A stretch of 64,000 bases of DNA, from positions 39,336-103,335 of the forward strand of contig JAKAVC010000042.1 in the NCBI GenBank assembly GCA_021817345.1, in the 5' to 3' direction. The DNA comes from Deltaproteobacteria bacterium. GTDB taxonomy: Bacteria > Desulfobacterota > Binatia > Binatales > Binataceae. Below, one piece after another: positions 47,009 through 56,183 of the stretch (within the stretch, counting starts at the first letter, position 1; every line of letters starts with the position of its first letter). The position numbers and the translations under genes were made by a program. The notes beneath the pieces were generated by a model. The model ran no database searches, had not been told where the DNA came from, and saw nothing but the letters and a program-made list of their open reading frames with translations.

Positions 47009-47935
47009 CTACGCATCGGCCCATTCGGGATTAAACCCCGTCTGCGTCCAAGTGTCGCGCACGCGATCCGGCTCGCCCAAGTCACTCCATCTTACCTGCC
47101 GCACTGGCATCACGGCGAGATTCACCGGGCATTTCTCGAGCACGTCGCTGGAAAAGTTGACCTCGGGGAGGTTCTCGTAAAGGCGCTCAACCACCCGCAT
47201 CTCGACCCCGGTCTCGAAGGCCGCGCGAAGCGAATTGAATGCCACATAAAGACCCGGTGCGGCGATCATGAACAGGCCAATCATGGTTGAGACCCGCGCG
47301 ACCATCACGAAGCTGTTCCATAGCGCGCCGTTGCTCATCAACCTGCTCGCGGTTCCGCTGTCGGGTTTCTCGACGAACCTGCGCACGCCCGAAAGTGGCA
47401 TCTCTCCGATACCCAGGGGTTCCGCCGGGTCGATCCATCCATAGCTCGTCTCCGGATGGGTCGGTTCGATTCCGAGCAGCACGGTAAGTTCAGGGCGCAC
47501 GTCGACGGCTCGCGCCGCGGCATCGACGTGGCGCATGAAGAGCGAATCGTCGCTGACGTAATGGTCGCAAGGGAAGAGCGACACCACGGAGGCGGGCGCA
47601 CGCCGCGCGAGCCGCATCAGGGCGTATAGAATCGCGGGCGCCGTCCCACGTCCTGCAGGCTGAGCGACAACCAGATGCTCGGGAGTTCCACCGAGGATGG
47701 GCTGGTAAAAGCGCTCGTGGGCGCGGTTGACGACGGTCACCGTGCGCTCGCGCGGGATCAAGTTTGATACGCGGTCGTAGGTCTGCTCCAGCAGGGACTT
47801 CGAACCGACCAACTTGCAGAACTGTTTTGGGATTTCCTCTCCGGCAATCTGGCGAGTGAGGGCTCTAAGCCGGGTGCCTTCGCCGCCGGCCAGAACAATC
47901 GCGGAACGTTCGCTTGCGCGCGGAACTGATGACAT
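47009..47935 (-). CDS. sugar-phosphate nucleotidyltransferase, mannose-1-phosphate guanylyltransferase-like
   Basis: SAIVLAGGEGTRLRALTRQIAGEEIPKQFCKLVGSKSLLEQTYDRV; VVSLFPCDHYVSDD; FVEKPD. Confidence 0.88.
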   Translation of the reverse strand: MSSVPRASERSAIVLAGGEGTRLRALTRQIAGEEIPKQFCKLVGSKSLLEQTYDRVSNLIPRERTVTVVNRAHERFYQPILGGTPEHLVVAQPAGRGTAPAILYALMRLARRAPASVVSLFPCDHYVSDDSLFMRHVDAAARAVDVRPELTVLLGIEPTHPETSYGWIDPAEPLGIGEMPLSGVRRFVEKPDSGTASRLMSNGALWNSFVMVARVSTMIGLFMIAAPGLYVAFNSLRAAFETGVEMRVVERLYENLPEVNFSSDVLEKCPVNLAVMPVRQVRWSDLGEPDRVRDTWTQTGFNPEWADA

Positions 47936-48365
47936 CGGCGTTTTCCTTTTCTGATTTACTGCGCCGACATTCAGCAAGCACCCTGCCAATTCTCCGTGCA
48001 CGGATGCTCGGCAAGTCATAGCGGGAAAACTAACGCGAACGCGCGAGAATGCGCACTGCGAGATGGAGCTATGGCTATCGATCGCCGCCTCGCTTGCTCC
48101 CGATTGTAACATCGCCCTGCGGCCGCGATGCGCCCTTAAGGAGCAGGGTAAGAATGCGCAAGAATCCTGAAGCTGTTTGTCAACTCGCGGACTAAGACGG
48201 AAATTCCGGAGTACGAAGAAATTCAATCGGCGAGCGCGAGCCAATATGACGCTCGCGGCACAAATGTGTGCCACCACGTGCGTCATTCGTAAACTCAAAA
48301 TAAGTAACCGCGCCAGCGGCCCCGAAGCTGGTGTCCGTCCGATTTCTTAAGCGCACCACGCCGCC

Positions 48366-48386
48366 CGCGCGAGAATTTCTCGCGCG
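48366..48386. promoter_or_regulatory. 21-bp palindrome CGCGCGAGAA-T-TTCTCGCGCG
   Basis: 10-bp arms with a 1-nt centre, in the intergenic region. Confidence 0.5.
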
Positions 48387-48416
48387 ATTTTCCACGCAGG
48401 CTCTTGTTCGGAACTT

Positions 48417-48458
48417 CCCGTCACGCCGGACGAACCTCCCGTCACGCCGGACGCGCCA
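48417..48458. repeat. 21-bp tandem duplication tcccgtcacgccggacgaacc / tcccgtcacgccggacgcgcc
   Basis: Two adjacent near-identical 21-bp units, read directly. Confidence 0.7.
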
Positions 48459-48475
48459 TCGCTCGGCGCTCTTCC

Positions 48476-48919
48476 TCACGCTCCGAACTGGGTTCCGGAA
48501 GGCCCGCCGCTCTTGCGCCCCGCTTCCATCCATAGCTTCTTCAAATCCTTCGGAAGCTGGCTCATGATGTCCCACGCTTCGCCTTCCTGTCCGCTTGGGC
48601 TGCCGAGCAGTTTCTGCAATGCGGCGAAGACCGCGGCTACCGCGCGCTCCGCCTCGGCATCGTCGGCGAGGCCCGTCATTCGGCGCACCTCGCCGATGAA
48701 TTCCTGCATATGAACTCGCCGGACCTGCCGATTGGGGCGGTCGAGCGACATCCACATCATCTTGAGGCGCTTGGGAAGTTGCGCGGCGACGTCGTTGGTT
48801 TCCTTCGGCGTGATGCGATCGCGCAGTTCCTGGAAGACCGCGAAAGTCAGAGCCTCGGCCCGCCGCATGTCGCATGCGACTCGCTCCGAAACCTCATGAA
48901 AGAAAGTCCGGTCGTCCAT
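48476..48919 (-). CDS. DUF2267 domain protein
   Basis: FFHEVSERVACDMRRAEALTFAVFQELRDRITPKETNDVAAQLPKRLKMMW...AWDIMSQLPKDLKKLW. Confidence 0.88.
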   Translation of the reverse strand: MDDRTFFHEVSERVACDMRRAEALTFAVFQELRDRITPKETNDVAAQLPKRLKMMWMSLDRPNRQVRRVHMQEFIGEVRRMTGLADDAEAERAVAAVFAALQKLLGSPSGQEGEAWDIMSQLPKDLKKLWMEAGRKSGGPSGTQFGA

Positions 48920-49006
48920 CGCGATTCTCCCTCGTTGGATTTCTCGTCACATCCACGCTCGGGTGGCTGAAGCGGTACCGTCCCCGACTTGCGGCGCGCC
49001 GGATTC

Positions 49007-49213
49007 TCAGCGCAGCGCGACCTCGTCCGGAAACAGAAGCATCGTCGTCCCGTCGTCGAGACGGACCATGAACATCCGGCGGCCCAGATTGTAGAACTCG
49101 CGAATAATTCGCGGGCGCTCATCGAAATGGATCCGGCCCTCTCGATCTCGAACCGGCCTCAGGAGCCGGCATTGATGGCCCACCGTATCGGCAAACCCGT
49201 TCTCGGTTTCCAT
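49007..49213 (-). CDS. small hypothetical protein
   Basis: METENGFADTVGHQCRLLRPVRDREGRIHFDERPRIIREFYNLGRRMFMVRLDDGTTMLLFPDEVALR; low-complexity-free, plausible fold; internal ATG chosen. Confidence 0.55.
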   Translation of the reverse strand: METENGFADTVGHQCRLLRPVRDREGRIHFDERPRIIREFYNLGRRMFMVRLDDGTTMLLFPDEVALR

Positions 49214-49451
49214 CAGTCGATGCCTCCGGGGATGAGGTAACTTCCTTGGAAGGATTTCCAATTCATCTTTCGTGCCGGTGTGGAGTCTTTTGAAAGTCCC
49301 GACTACTGGAGTATGTCGCTGCGATCAGGAGCCCATTTTCGGCCACCATTCGAGTTACACACAGTATCCATAGGTGACAGTTGACCAGCCGATTAATTCC
49401 CCGCTGGCCAATTAAGGCACCTAAACTCCCTATTTGACCGAATTGGCCGGA

Positions 49452-49466
49452 TGGCGCGCGAATTGC
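49452..49466 (+). promoter_or_regulatory. candidate sigma-54 (-24/-12) promoter
   Basis: TGGCGC-GCGAA-TTGC matches TGGCAC-N5-TTGC at 9 of 10 fixed positions; faces the DksA-like gene. Confidence 0.35.
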
Positions 49467-49690
49467 GTTCATGGAACCAACGGAAGCCGAGGCGTGTTGT
49501 CCGGTTGGTAAGGTGAAAATGACTTGGCGAAGGAGCTGTATCGCATACGACGAACAATCGAAGAAATTGGGTGCCTAGCTCGTCCAATTGTGACAGCCTG
49601 CCGGGAGCGGGGATCTTTTTCGATCGCCATGACGAGCGGAAAGTCGCCGCGCCCCGGCGATATTCGCGGCACCCCGGCGCGAAGGGAGTT

Positions 49691-50269
49691 ATGACCATGG
49701 GAATTGCACCGGCAGTACGCAAACACCGCAACGAGGCCCTGCGCGATCTGCTTGTCCGTCTCCGAGATGAAACCTACATGCGGGTGAAAGAGTTCCGCAG
49801 GGACCAGAACGAAGAAGCGGAACCCACACCGGCTGACGACATCGATCAGGCGCGCTCGACCTCCGACGTCGAGACCCATGCGGCCCTTATCGAGCGTGCC
49901 GAGGACCGGCTCAGGCTTCTCGATCAGGCGCTCGCCCGCCTGGACAACGGTACCTATGGAATTTGCGCCGAATGCGGCGAGGAGATTCCGCTGGAAAGGC
50001 TGAAGGCGCTGCCGTTTGCGGTCTACTGTGTTGATTGCCAGGAAAAACTGAACCGGACGCGTCGATGGGGCGCTGGCGGAATGATCCCGCCCTACGATCG
50101 GCAGTGGTCGCCGCCCGAAGACATGGAGGAATCGGATTCGCGCGAGTACCGGCTCGAGCTGCCCGAGGAGAGTCCTACCATTCACTATGACGAGCCGTTC
50201 GGTCCCGAAGAGCCATCGGAAGAAGCGCCGCGCCGGCGTCGCGGGCGTCCGCGCAAGGAGCGCAAGTAG
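49691..50269 (+). CDS. DksA/TraR-family zinc-finger protein
   Basis: DDIDQARSTSDVETHAALIERAEDRLRLLDQALARLDNGTYGICAECGEEIPLERLKALPFAVYCVDCQEKLNRTRR; acidic and basic C-terminal tail. Confidence 0.92.
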   Translation: MTMGIAPAVRKHRNEALRDLLVRLRDETYMRVKEFRRDQNEEAEPTPADDIDQARSTSDVETHAALIERAEDRLRLLDQALARLDNGTYGICAECGEEIPLERLKALPFAVYCVDCQEKLNRTRRWGAGGMIPPYDRQWSPPEDMEESDSREYRLELPEESPTIHYDEPFGPEEPSEEAPRRRRGRPRKERK

Positions 50270-50401
50270 CCGCAGCGTACCACTTTCACTCCGCTGCCCG
50301 GGTCCCGCGCCATGTTGGCACGGACCCGGCCACGCGGTTACGCTGGGGCATGGGCGGCGCGTCACGATGGCCGCCCGATTCTCGCGAGGAGAAAGCGCAT
50401 C

Positions 50402-51277
50402 ATGGCCGCCCGCCCCATCGCCAACGGCGTAATCTCATTCGGGCTCGTCTCAATCCCGGTAAAACTGTTCGCCGCCACTCGTTCCAAATCGGTAAGTTTC
50501 CGGCTCCTTCACGCCAAGGACAAAAGCCGCATCCAGCAGAAGTTCTACTGCCCGGTTGACGACGCGATTGTCGAGCGAAACGAACTAGTGCGCGGCTTCG
50601 AGGTCGAGAAGGGCGTCTTCGTCACCTTCACCGACGAGGAACTTGAAAAACTCGAAGCGCACGACGGCCATGCGCTCGATATCAAGGAGTTCGTTCCGCT
50701 TGCCGAGGTCGATCCCATATATTTCGACACCGCTTACCATCTCGGATGCGAGCCCGAATCGGCCCGCGCCTACCGGCTCCTGGCGCAGGCGATGCACGAG
50801 TCGAAGCGGGTCGCGCTCGGCACCTTCACGATGCGCTACAAGGAGTACCTGGTGCTGCTCCGGCCCTACGAGAAGGGCCTGATGCTTCATACGATGTATT
50901 TCGCGGACGAAATCGTCGCGGCCACGGAGATTGGCCGGGGCGAGGAAGCGAAGGTCGGCGAGGGCGAACTCGCGCTGGCAAAGCGGCTGGTGGACGATCT
51001 CACCGAGAACAAGTTTCATCCCGAAAAGTACAAGGACAGTTACCGCGAGCGTGTCATCGAGGCCGCGCGCAAGAAGGTCCAGGGCGAAGAGATGGTCGAA
51101 GTACCGGCCGAGGAACGGCGCGCGAAAGTGATCGACCTGATGTCCGCGCTCAAGGCCTCGCTTGCACGGCGCGGCGCGCCCGCCGAAGAAGAGCCGCAGG
51201 GGAAGCCGCGCGAAAAGCGCGCCGCCGTGGCCGGACATGCGCGCGCCCGCGCCGCCCGTCCGCGGAAAACCAAATAA
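50402..51277 (+). CDS. ku: Ku protein (NHEJ)
   Basis: MAARPIANGVISFGLVSIPVKLFAATRSKSVSFRLLHAKDKSRIQQKFYCPVDD; basic C-terminal tail. Confidence 0.96.
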   Translation: MAARPIANGVISFGLVSIPVKLFAATRSKSVSFRLLHAKDKSRIQQKFYCPVDDAIVERNELVRGFEVEKGVFVTFTDEELEKLEAHDGHALDIKEFVPLAEVDPIYFDTAYHLGCEPESARAYRLLAQAMHESKRVALGTFTMRYKEYLVLLRPYEKGLMLHTMYFADEIVAATEIGRGEEAKVGEGELALAKRLVDDLTENKFHPEKYKDSYRERVIEAARKKVQGEEMVEVPAEERRAKVIDLMSALKASLARRGAPAEEEPQGKPREKRAAVAGHARARAARPRKTK

Positions 51278-51287
51278 GACCGGGCGG

Positions 51288-53897
51288 CTACGAAACCAGT
51301 TTCGCCCGCCCCAGTTCCTTTTCGAGCAGCGCGAGGGCGGGCTCCAGCGCCTGGCGGTCTTCCAGCGCGCCGAGAAACGGATCGTGCCTGAGCCGCGCCA
51401 TCCGGCGCGCCATCGTCTTGATCGTAAACTTGCCCGGGTCGAGCGAAACCCTGAGTTCCTTCGCCTGAAGCGGTGCGGAAACCCATGCGCCCGGAACCGG
51501 ACGCACCGTGTACGGCGCGGCGATTGTCTTGCCGTAGCCGAGTTGCAGGTAATCGATATAGACCCGGCCCTTGCGCGAGGCGACGTCGCGGTTGATGGTC
51601 GCAAGCTCGGGTATCCGATGCGCCACGAGCCGCGCCACCAGTTCCGAGAAGTTGCGCGCTTGCGCGTAGGTATAGATGGGCTTGAGGCCGGCGAAAACAT
51701 GGATCCCCGCCTGGCCCGAGGTCTTGACCACCGCCCGGAGTTTGAGCTTCGCCAATACGGCGATAACCTCGCGCGCGACCCGGACGGCGTTTGCCGTGGT
51801 GGAACCCTTCGGATCGATATCGAAGAGCAGCCAGTCGGGACGTTCCAGTTGTCCCACCCGCGACGACCACATGTGCAGCGGAATCGCTCCGAGATTCGCG
51901 ACGTAGGCGAGCGCTTCGGCGCTCTCCAGGATGAAGAACGCGATTTCGCGCCCGGAATCCTCGGAATAAATCCGCTCCGTCCTTATCCATTCGGGCACGT
52001 ATTCGGGCGCGTCCTTCTGGAAAAAGCTCTTGCCCTCGATTCCGTCCGGATACCGCACCACCATCACCGGCCTGTCCTTCAGATACGGCAGCATCCAGCG
52101 CGCGATCGAGCGGTAGTAAGCCACCAGGTCACCCTTGGTGTATCGTTCGGCGGGCCAGAAAACCTTGTCGGCGTTGGTGAGCTCGACGACCGCGGGCCTG
52201 CGCGCCGGGGCGGCGGCTCGCGCGGGAGTCTCGGGCGCAGGCGGCTTCGCCTTAAGCTCGGCGCCGGCGCCGAACGGATGCTCGTAGCGGCACTGTTCGG
52301 GAGCGGCGCCGGGGAGGAGCCTGAGAAAACTCGGATGGCGCACGGAATTGTCGTTGGTTACTTCGGCGAAGCGCACTTCGCATACCAGTTCCGGGGCGCA
52401 GAAATGCGCACGCGACGGAATCGGCGCCTCGGACGCGCGCGGCTTCGCGAATGGGGAGGTCCTGCGCGCTCGCTCGCGCATCAGGCGAGAAAGTTCTCCC
52501 AGAGTGTCGGCGGAAAAACCGGTTCCCACCTTTCCGACAAACCTGAGCTCGCCATTCGCGTCGTAAAGTCCGAGCAGCAGCGCGCCGAAATGGGTGCGCG
52601 AGCCGGCGGGATCGGTCCATCCGCCGATTACGAAACGCCTGACCAGCGGGCATTTGATCTTGAGCCAGTCCGAGCTTCGCGCGCCGCGATAGGGCGACTC
52701 GCGCCGCTTCGCCATCATCCCTTCCAGTCCGGCCTCCGAGACCGCCCGGAAGAACGCCTTTCCCCTGCCCGCAACATGATCGCAGTAGCGCACCGGTCCC
52801 TCGCCGCGAATCAGGCGCGCAAGGATGGATTTTCGCGTGTCGAGCGCAAGCGGGCGGAGGTCGAAATCGTCGAAGGCGAGCAGGTCGAAGACGAAATCGT
52901 AGGCCGGAATCGCGAGACTCAGCCGGCGCACCGCCGACGCGTCGCGCACGTGCATGCGGCGCTGAAGCGCTTGGAAGTCGGGACGCCCGTTGTCGTCCAG
53001 CGCCACTATCTCACCGTCCATCACGAAACGCTCGTAGGGCAGGGCGTTGAAGGCGAGCGCGATTTCCGGATAGCGCTCGGTGATCACAGCGCCGCTTCGC
53101 GCGTAAAGAGCGACCGGTCCGCGATCGCGGATGGCGAGCACACGAACCCCATCGTACTTTATTTCGAAAAGCCACTTTGCGCCGTCGAAGGGCTCACGCA
53201 CGAGGCGCGCAAGGCTTAACGGGAAATTTTTCGCCTCAAGGCGCTCGGAAAGCCTTGGCGCGTGCGCGCGTTTGAGGTCCGCGACCGCCTGCTTCGCGAG
53301 CTGTCCGGCCTCGCGCATCTCATCGACGGTCAGGCCGGAGAGCACCGAGCGCGGATGGGTTTCGGTTACGTCCTCGCCGGTTGCGTACTGGTCGCGTTTC
53401 TTGATCAGCAGCCAGTTTTCCCTTGCCTGTGCGCCGCTGCTCTTCAGATGCGTGCGCACGAGCGTGTAGGCGCCGCGCAGCTTGTAGCCGCGAAGTTCGA
53501 TATCGAGCTTGCCCTTGCGAACCGCATCGGCGGCGTCGGTGTCGGGCGGAGCGATGACCGAGTAGCGGCCGCGATCCCATACGATCACCGAGCCCGCGCC
53601 GTAATTCCCGGGCGGGATCACGCCTTCGAAGTCGGCGTATTCAAGCGGGTGGTCTTCGACCATGACCGCGAGCCTGCGCTCGGCGGGGTTGAGCGACGGT
53701 CCCTTGGGAACCGCCCACGAGCGCAGCACGCCTTCCATTTCAAGGCGAAAATCGTAATGGAGCCGGCGGGCAAGATGCTTCTGGACAACGAACATCCCGG
53801 TCCGCTGAGGACGGGTGCTTTCGGACGCCTTGGCGCCGCCGAAAGGTTCCGGGGTGCGTTCGACGTGCCGTTTGCGTCTGTATTCGTCGACCGCCAT
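51288..53897 (-). CDS. ligD: DNA ligase D (phosphoesterase - ligase - polymerase order)
   Basis: FVVQKHLARRLHYDFRLEMEGVLRSWAVPKGPSL (PE); FEIKYDGVRVLAIRD (ligase KYDG); DWLLFDIDPKGST, KTSGQAGIHVFAGL (Pol); start trimmed. Confidence 0.95.
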   Translation of the reverse strand: MAVDEYRRKRHVERTPEPFGGAKASESTRPQRTGMFVVQKHLARRLHYDFRLEMEGVLRSWAVPKGPSLNPAERRLAVMVEDHPLEYADFEGVIPPGNYGAGSVIVWDRGRYSVIAPPDTDAADAVRKGKLDIELRGYKLRGAYTLVRTHLKSSGAQARENWLLIKKRDQYATGEDVTETHPRSVLSGLTVDEMREAGQLAKQAVADLKRAHAPRLSERLEAKNFPLSLARLVREPFDGAKWLFEIKYDGVRVLAIRDRGPVALYARSGAVITERYPEIALAFNALPYERFVMDGEIVALDDNGRPDFQALQRRMHVRDASAVRRLSLAIPAYDFVFDLLAFDDFDLRPLALDTRKSILARLIRGEGPVRYCDHVAGRGKAFFRAVSEAGLEGMMAKRRESPYRGARSSDWLKIKCPLVRRFVIGGWTDPAGSRTHFGALLLGLYDANGELRFVGKVGTGFSADTLGELSRLMRERARRTSPFAKPRASEAPIPSRAHFCAPELVCEVRFAEVTNDNSVRHPSFLRLLPGAAPEQCRYEHPFGAGAELKAKPPAPETPARAAAPARRPAVVELTNADKVFWPAERYTKGDLVAYYRSIARWMLPYLKDRPVMVVRYPDGIEGKSFFQKDAPEYVPEWIRTERIYSEDSGREIAFFILESAEALAYVANLGAIPLHMWSSRVGQLERPDWLLFDIDPKGSTTANAVRVAREVIAVLAKLKLRAVVKTSGQAGIHVFAGLKPIYTYAQARNFSELVARLVAHRIPELATINRDVASRKGRVYIDYLQLGYGKTIAAPYTVRPVPGAWVSAPLQAKELRVSLDPGKFTIKTMARRMARLRHDPFLGALEDRQALEPALALLEKELGRAKLVS

Positions 53898-54010
53898 TGG
53901 CAGGTCCGGGACTTGGCCGTGTCGGGGCAGATGCGCAGGCACGCCACGGAACAGGCTAGTCCAAAGCGCGGCGGCGGTCATCCGCCGCGCGACCTCCGAT
54001 TCGGGCCGGG

Positions 54011-54481
54011 TCAGTTGATGAAATAGCCCGCAACCACCCACCGGCCGCCGCGAAGCATCGTGAGCACGGTTTCGTTGGCCGAGTCCTTGCGCTCGAAGCG
54101 GCTACGGTACTGCACGACGACATAGTCGCCGAAGGAACTGGCGGGCGAATCGGAAAGCTTGTTGGCGTACTGCTCCTGTGTGACGGCGCGCCGCAGCAGT
54201 TTGCCCATCGGCTTGCGATAGCCGTCAAGGCCCCGGATCCATTCCTTCTTGGACACCTGTTTCTGGAACTCCGGAGCGGTTGCGGCCCAGGCCTTCGCGT
54301 AATCGCCCGCGTCAACCAGCTTGATCCATTGATTGGCGGCTTTGAGGGCGTCGGCCTTTGCCTTTACAACATTGACCGGGCCATGACGCGCGCACGCGGA
54401 CAAGACGATCGCGAGCGTGGCGATGATTGCGACGGCGGCGAGCCGGTTATTTCTGGTTGAAGATCGACACGTCACGGGCAA
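54011..54481 (-). CDS. DUF4019-like lipoprotein
   Basis: ALKAANQWIKLVDAGDYAKAWAATAPEFQKQVSKKEWIRGLDGYRKPMGKLLRRAV. Confidence 0.8.
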   Translation of the reverse strand: MPVTCRSSTRNNRLAAVAIIATLAIVLSACARHGPVNVVKAKADALKAANQWIKLVDAGDYAKAWAATAPEFQKQVSKKEWIRGLDGYRKPMGKLLRRAVTQEQYANKLSDSPASSFGDYVVVQYRSRFERKDSANETVLTMLRGGRWVVAGYFIN

Positions 54482-54582
54482 GTCTCCCTGCGTACGCGTT
54501 GCAATCGGAATTTTCGCCTACTAGCCTTTTCATAAGCATTTGCGACCGGGGTTCGATACGGGAGCCCGGCAGGAGGCGGAAG

Positions 54583-55050
54583 ATGCGGAGTATTGTGGTT
54601 GCGGCTCTCGGCTGCTCGTTGGCGTGGCGTCTCATCGGTGGCGTCGCGTTCGCCGGCGGTCCCAGGTTCACCGACAGATTTCTTGCAAACCGTTATTCAT
54701 TCAAGCTCGCGGGAACCCAGTCCGGGTCCGCCACGATCTGTCCCGTATCGGCTGACGGGGTGCTGAGTTTCAACGGCAGCGGAACCATTGACCGCGGAAC
54801 CATACTATACAACGACTGCGTGCGCGCCTGCACCGGCAGCCTGATCACGGGCACCTACGCGGTCAACCCTGACGGCACTGGAGAGATGACCCTGCTCTTC
54901 GACGGGGGCGCCTGCAACACGACTATCGCGCTCGGGCTGGACCTCGCGCTGCTCAAGGCCGGCAGGCAAGCCTACCTCTCCGGACAGAGCACCGGTCCTG
55001 TTTCGGCTGTGATGAGCGGAGAACTCTCGTCGCAGAAAAATTTCCCATAG
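54583..55050 (+). CDS. secreted hypothetical protein
   Basis: Signal peptide MRSIVVAALGCSLAWRLIGGVAFAGG; YSFKLAGTQSGSATICPVSADGVLSFNGSGTIDRGT...GTYAVNPDGTGEMTLLFDGG. Confidence 0.7.
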   Translation: MRSIVVAALGCSLAWRLIGGVAFAGGPRFTDRFLANRYSFKLAGTQSGSATICPVSADGVLSFNGSGTIDRGTILYNDCVRACTGSLITGTYAVNPDGTGEMTLLFDGGACNTTIALGLDLALLKAGRQAYLSGQSTGPVSAVMSGELSSQKNFP

Positions 55051-55217
55051 TGGTTAAGCCGCCCGCAGACGAAGGAAGCGGACGATAGGCTTCCAAAGCG
55101 GGGTTTCGAGCGCGGACCGGCGGATGGTCCGCGAACTGCGATTTGTCGGATTCGGCGCGGACGTCCTCTGGCCTCGGAGTTGCCATACCGGTTAAATACT
55201 CGGCGCGGGGGTTGCCG

Positions 55218-56108
55218 ATGCGAATATCGAGGAGCTTGTTCAGCGCGCTTTTGCCGATGCTTGTGCTGGCCGGGATGGCAGGCGGGGCGGCGACGGCGTT
55301 CGGACAAACGAGCGAGATGGCGTCGCTTGGCGGGCAAATCACTTCGGATTTCAAGTACACGTTGGACAACGTGCAGATGGACGCGGTGGATATCGGCACC
55401 TCGCCGCTTTACGTCGCAAGCCCGAACAGCGTGTTCCGCTCACCCAAATTCTATCTTGCGGTCGCGGGAGTCGGCGCGGTATGGGGCGGCGCGTTCGCGC
55501 TCGACCAGACAATTCGGGCGCGGCTTCGCGACATGAACAGCCACACCGCCGACAACCTTGCATACGCGAGCTACGCGGTCACGGCGGGTGGGACCGTGCT
55601 GCTTTACGGCTACGGTCTTTACGCCGGCGACGCGCGCGCGCGCCATTACGCAATCACCGCAGGCGAAGCCGCGGGGGTCGCCACCCTGTTCGACGAACTC
55701 GTGATCAAGTACGCCTTCGGCCGGCTGCGCCCGCGTCAGGACGGTCACAGCCATACCCAGTTCTTCGACGGCGGGCGCTCGTTCGTCTCGGGCGAGGTCA
55801 CGCCGATCTTCGCGCTCGCGGCCGGGGTGAGCGAGTATTTCGACAACGAGTGGTATATCGCGCTGCCGGTCTATGCGGGGGCGACGGCCGACGGGTTCAG
55901 CCGGATGGGTCACGACGCGCACTGGTTCTCCGACGTGGTCGGCGCCGCGATGCTCGGGTGGGGGACCACCGAGCTTTTCATCTACCTCCATCGCGAGCAT
56001 CTGGCCGAGCCCGACAGGTGGCGGATCTTTCCGGTGAGCGCGCCCGAGCCCGCCACGCAGGGAGCCGTCGGCGCTCCGGCCGGCATCGGACTCAAGTATT
56101 CGTGGTAA
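55218..56108 (+). CDS. PAP2-family phosphatase
   Basis: KYAFGRLRPRQDGHSHTQFFDGGRSFVSGEV...GFSRMGHDAHWFSDVVGAAMLGWG: divergent PAP2 motifs KxxxxxxRPR / SG / RxxxxxHWxSDVxxG. Confidence 0.88.
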   Translation: MRISRSLFSALLPMLVLAGMAGGAATAFGQTSEMASLGGQITSDFKYTLDNVQMDAVDIGTSPLYVASPNSVFRSPKFYLAVAGVGAVWGGAFALDQTIRARLRDMNSHTADNLAYASYAVTAGGTVLLYGYGLYAGDARARHYAITAGEAAGVATLFDELVIKYAFGRLRPRQDGHSHTQFFDGGRSFVSGEVTPIFALAAGVSEYFDNEWYIALPVYAGATADGFSRMGHDAHWFSDVVGAAMLGWGTTELFIYLHREHLAEPDRWRIFPVSAPEPATQGAVGAPAGIGLKYSW

Positions 56109-56183
56109 GAGCGTCGGCGCGCCACGGCTGGAACTGAGCACGCCTCACCGCGCAACGGCGCGACCCGCCGCCGTGTCCGCGGA

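Noticed and set aside
51162-53219. 685-aa plus-strand ORF opposite ligD
   Set aside because: Antisense frame held open by high GC; the LigD motifs on the minus strand are clear.
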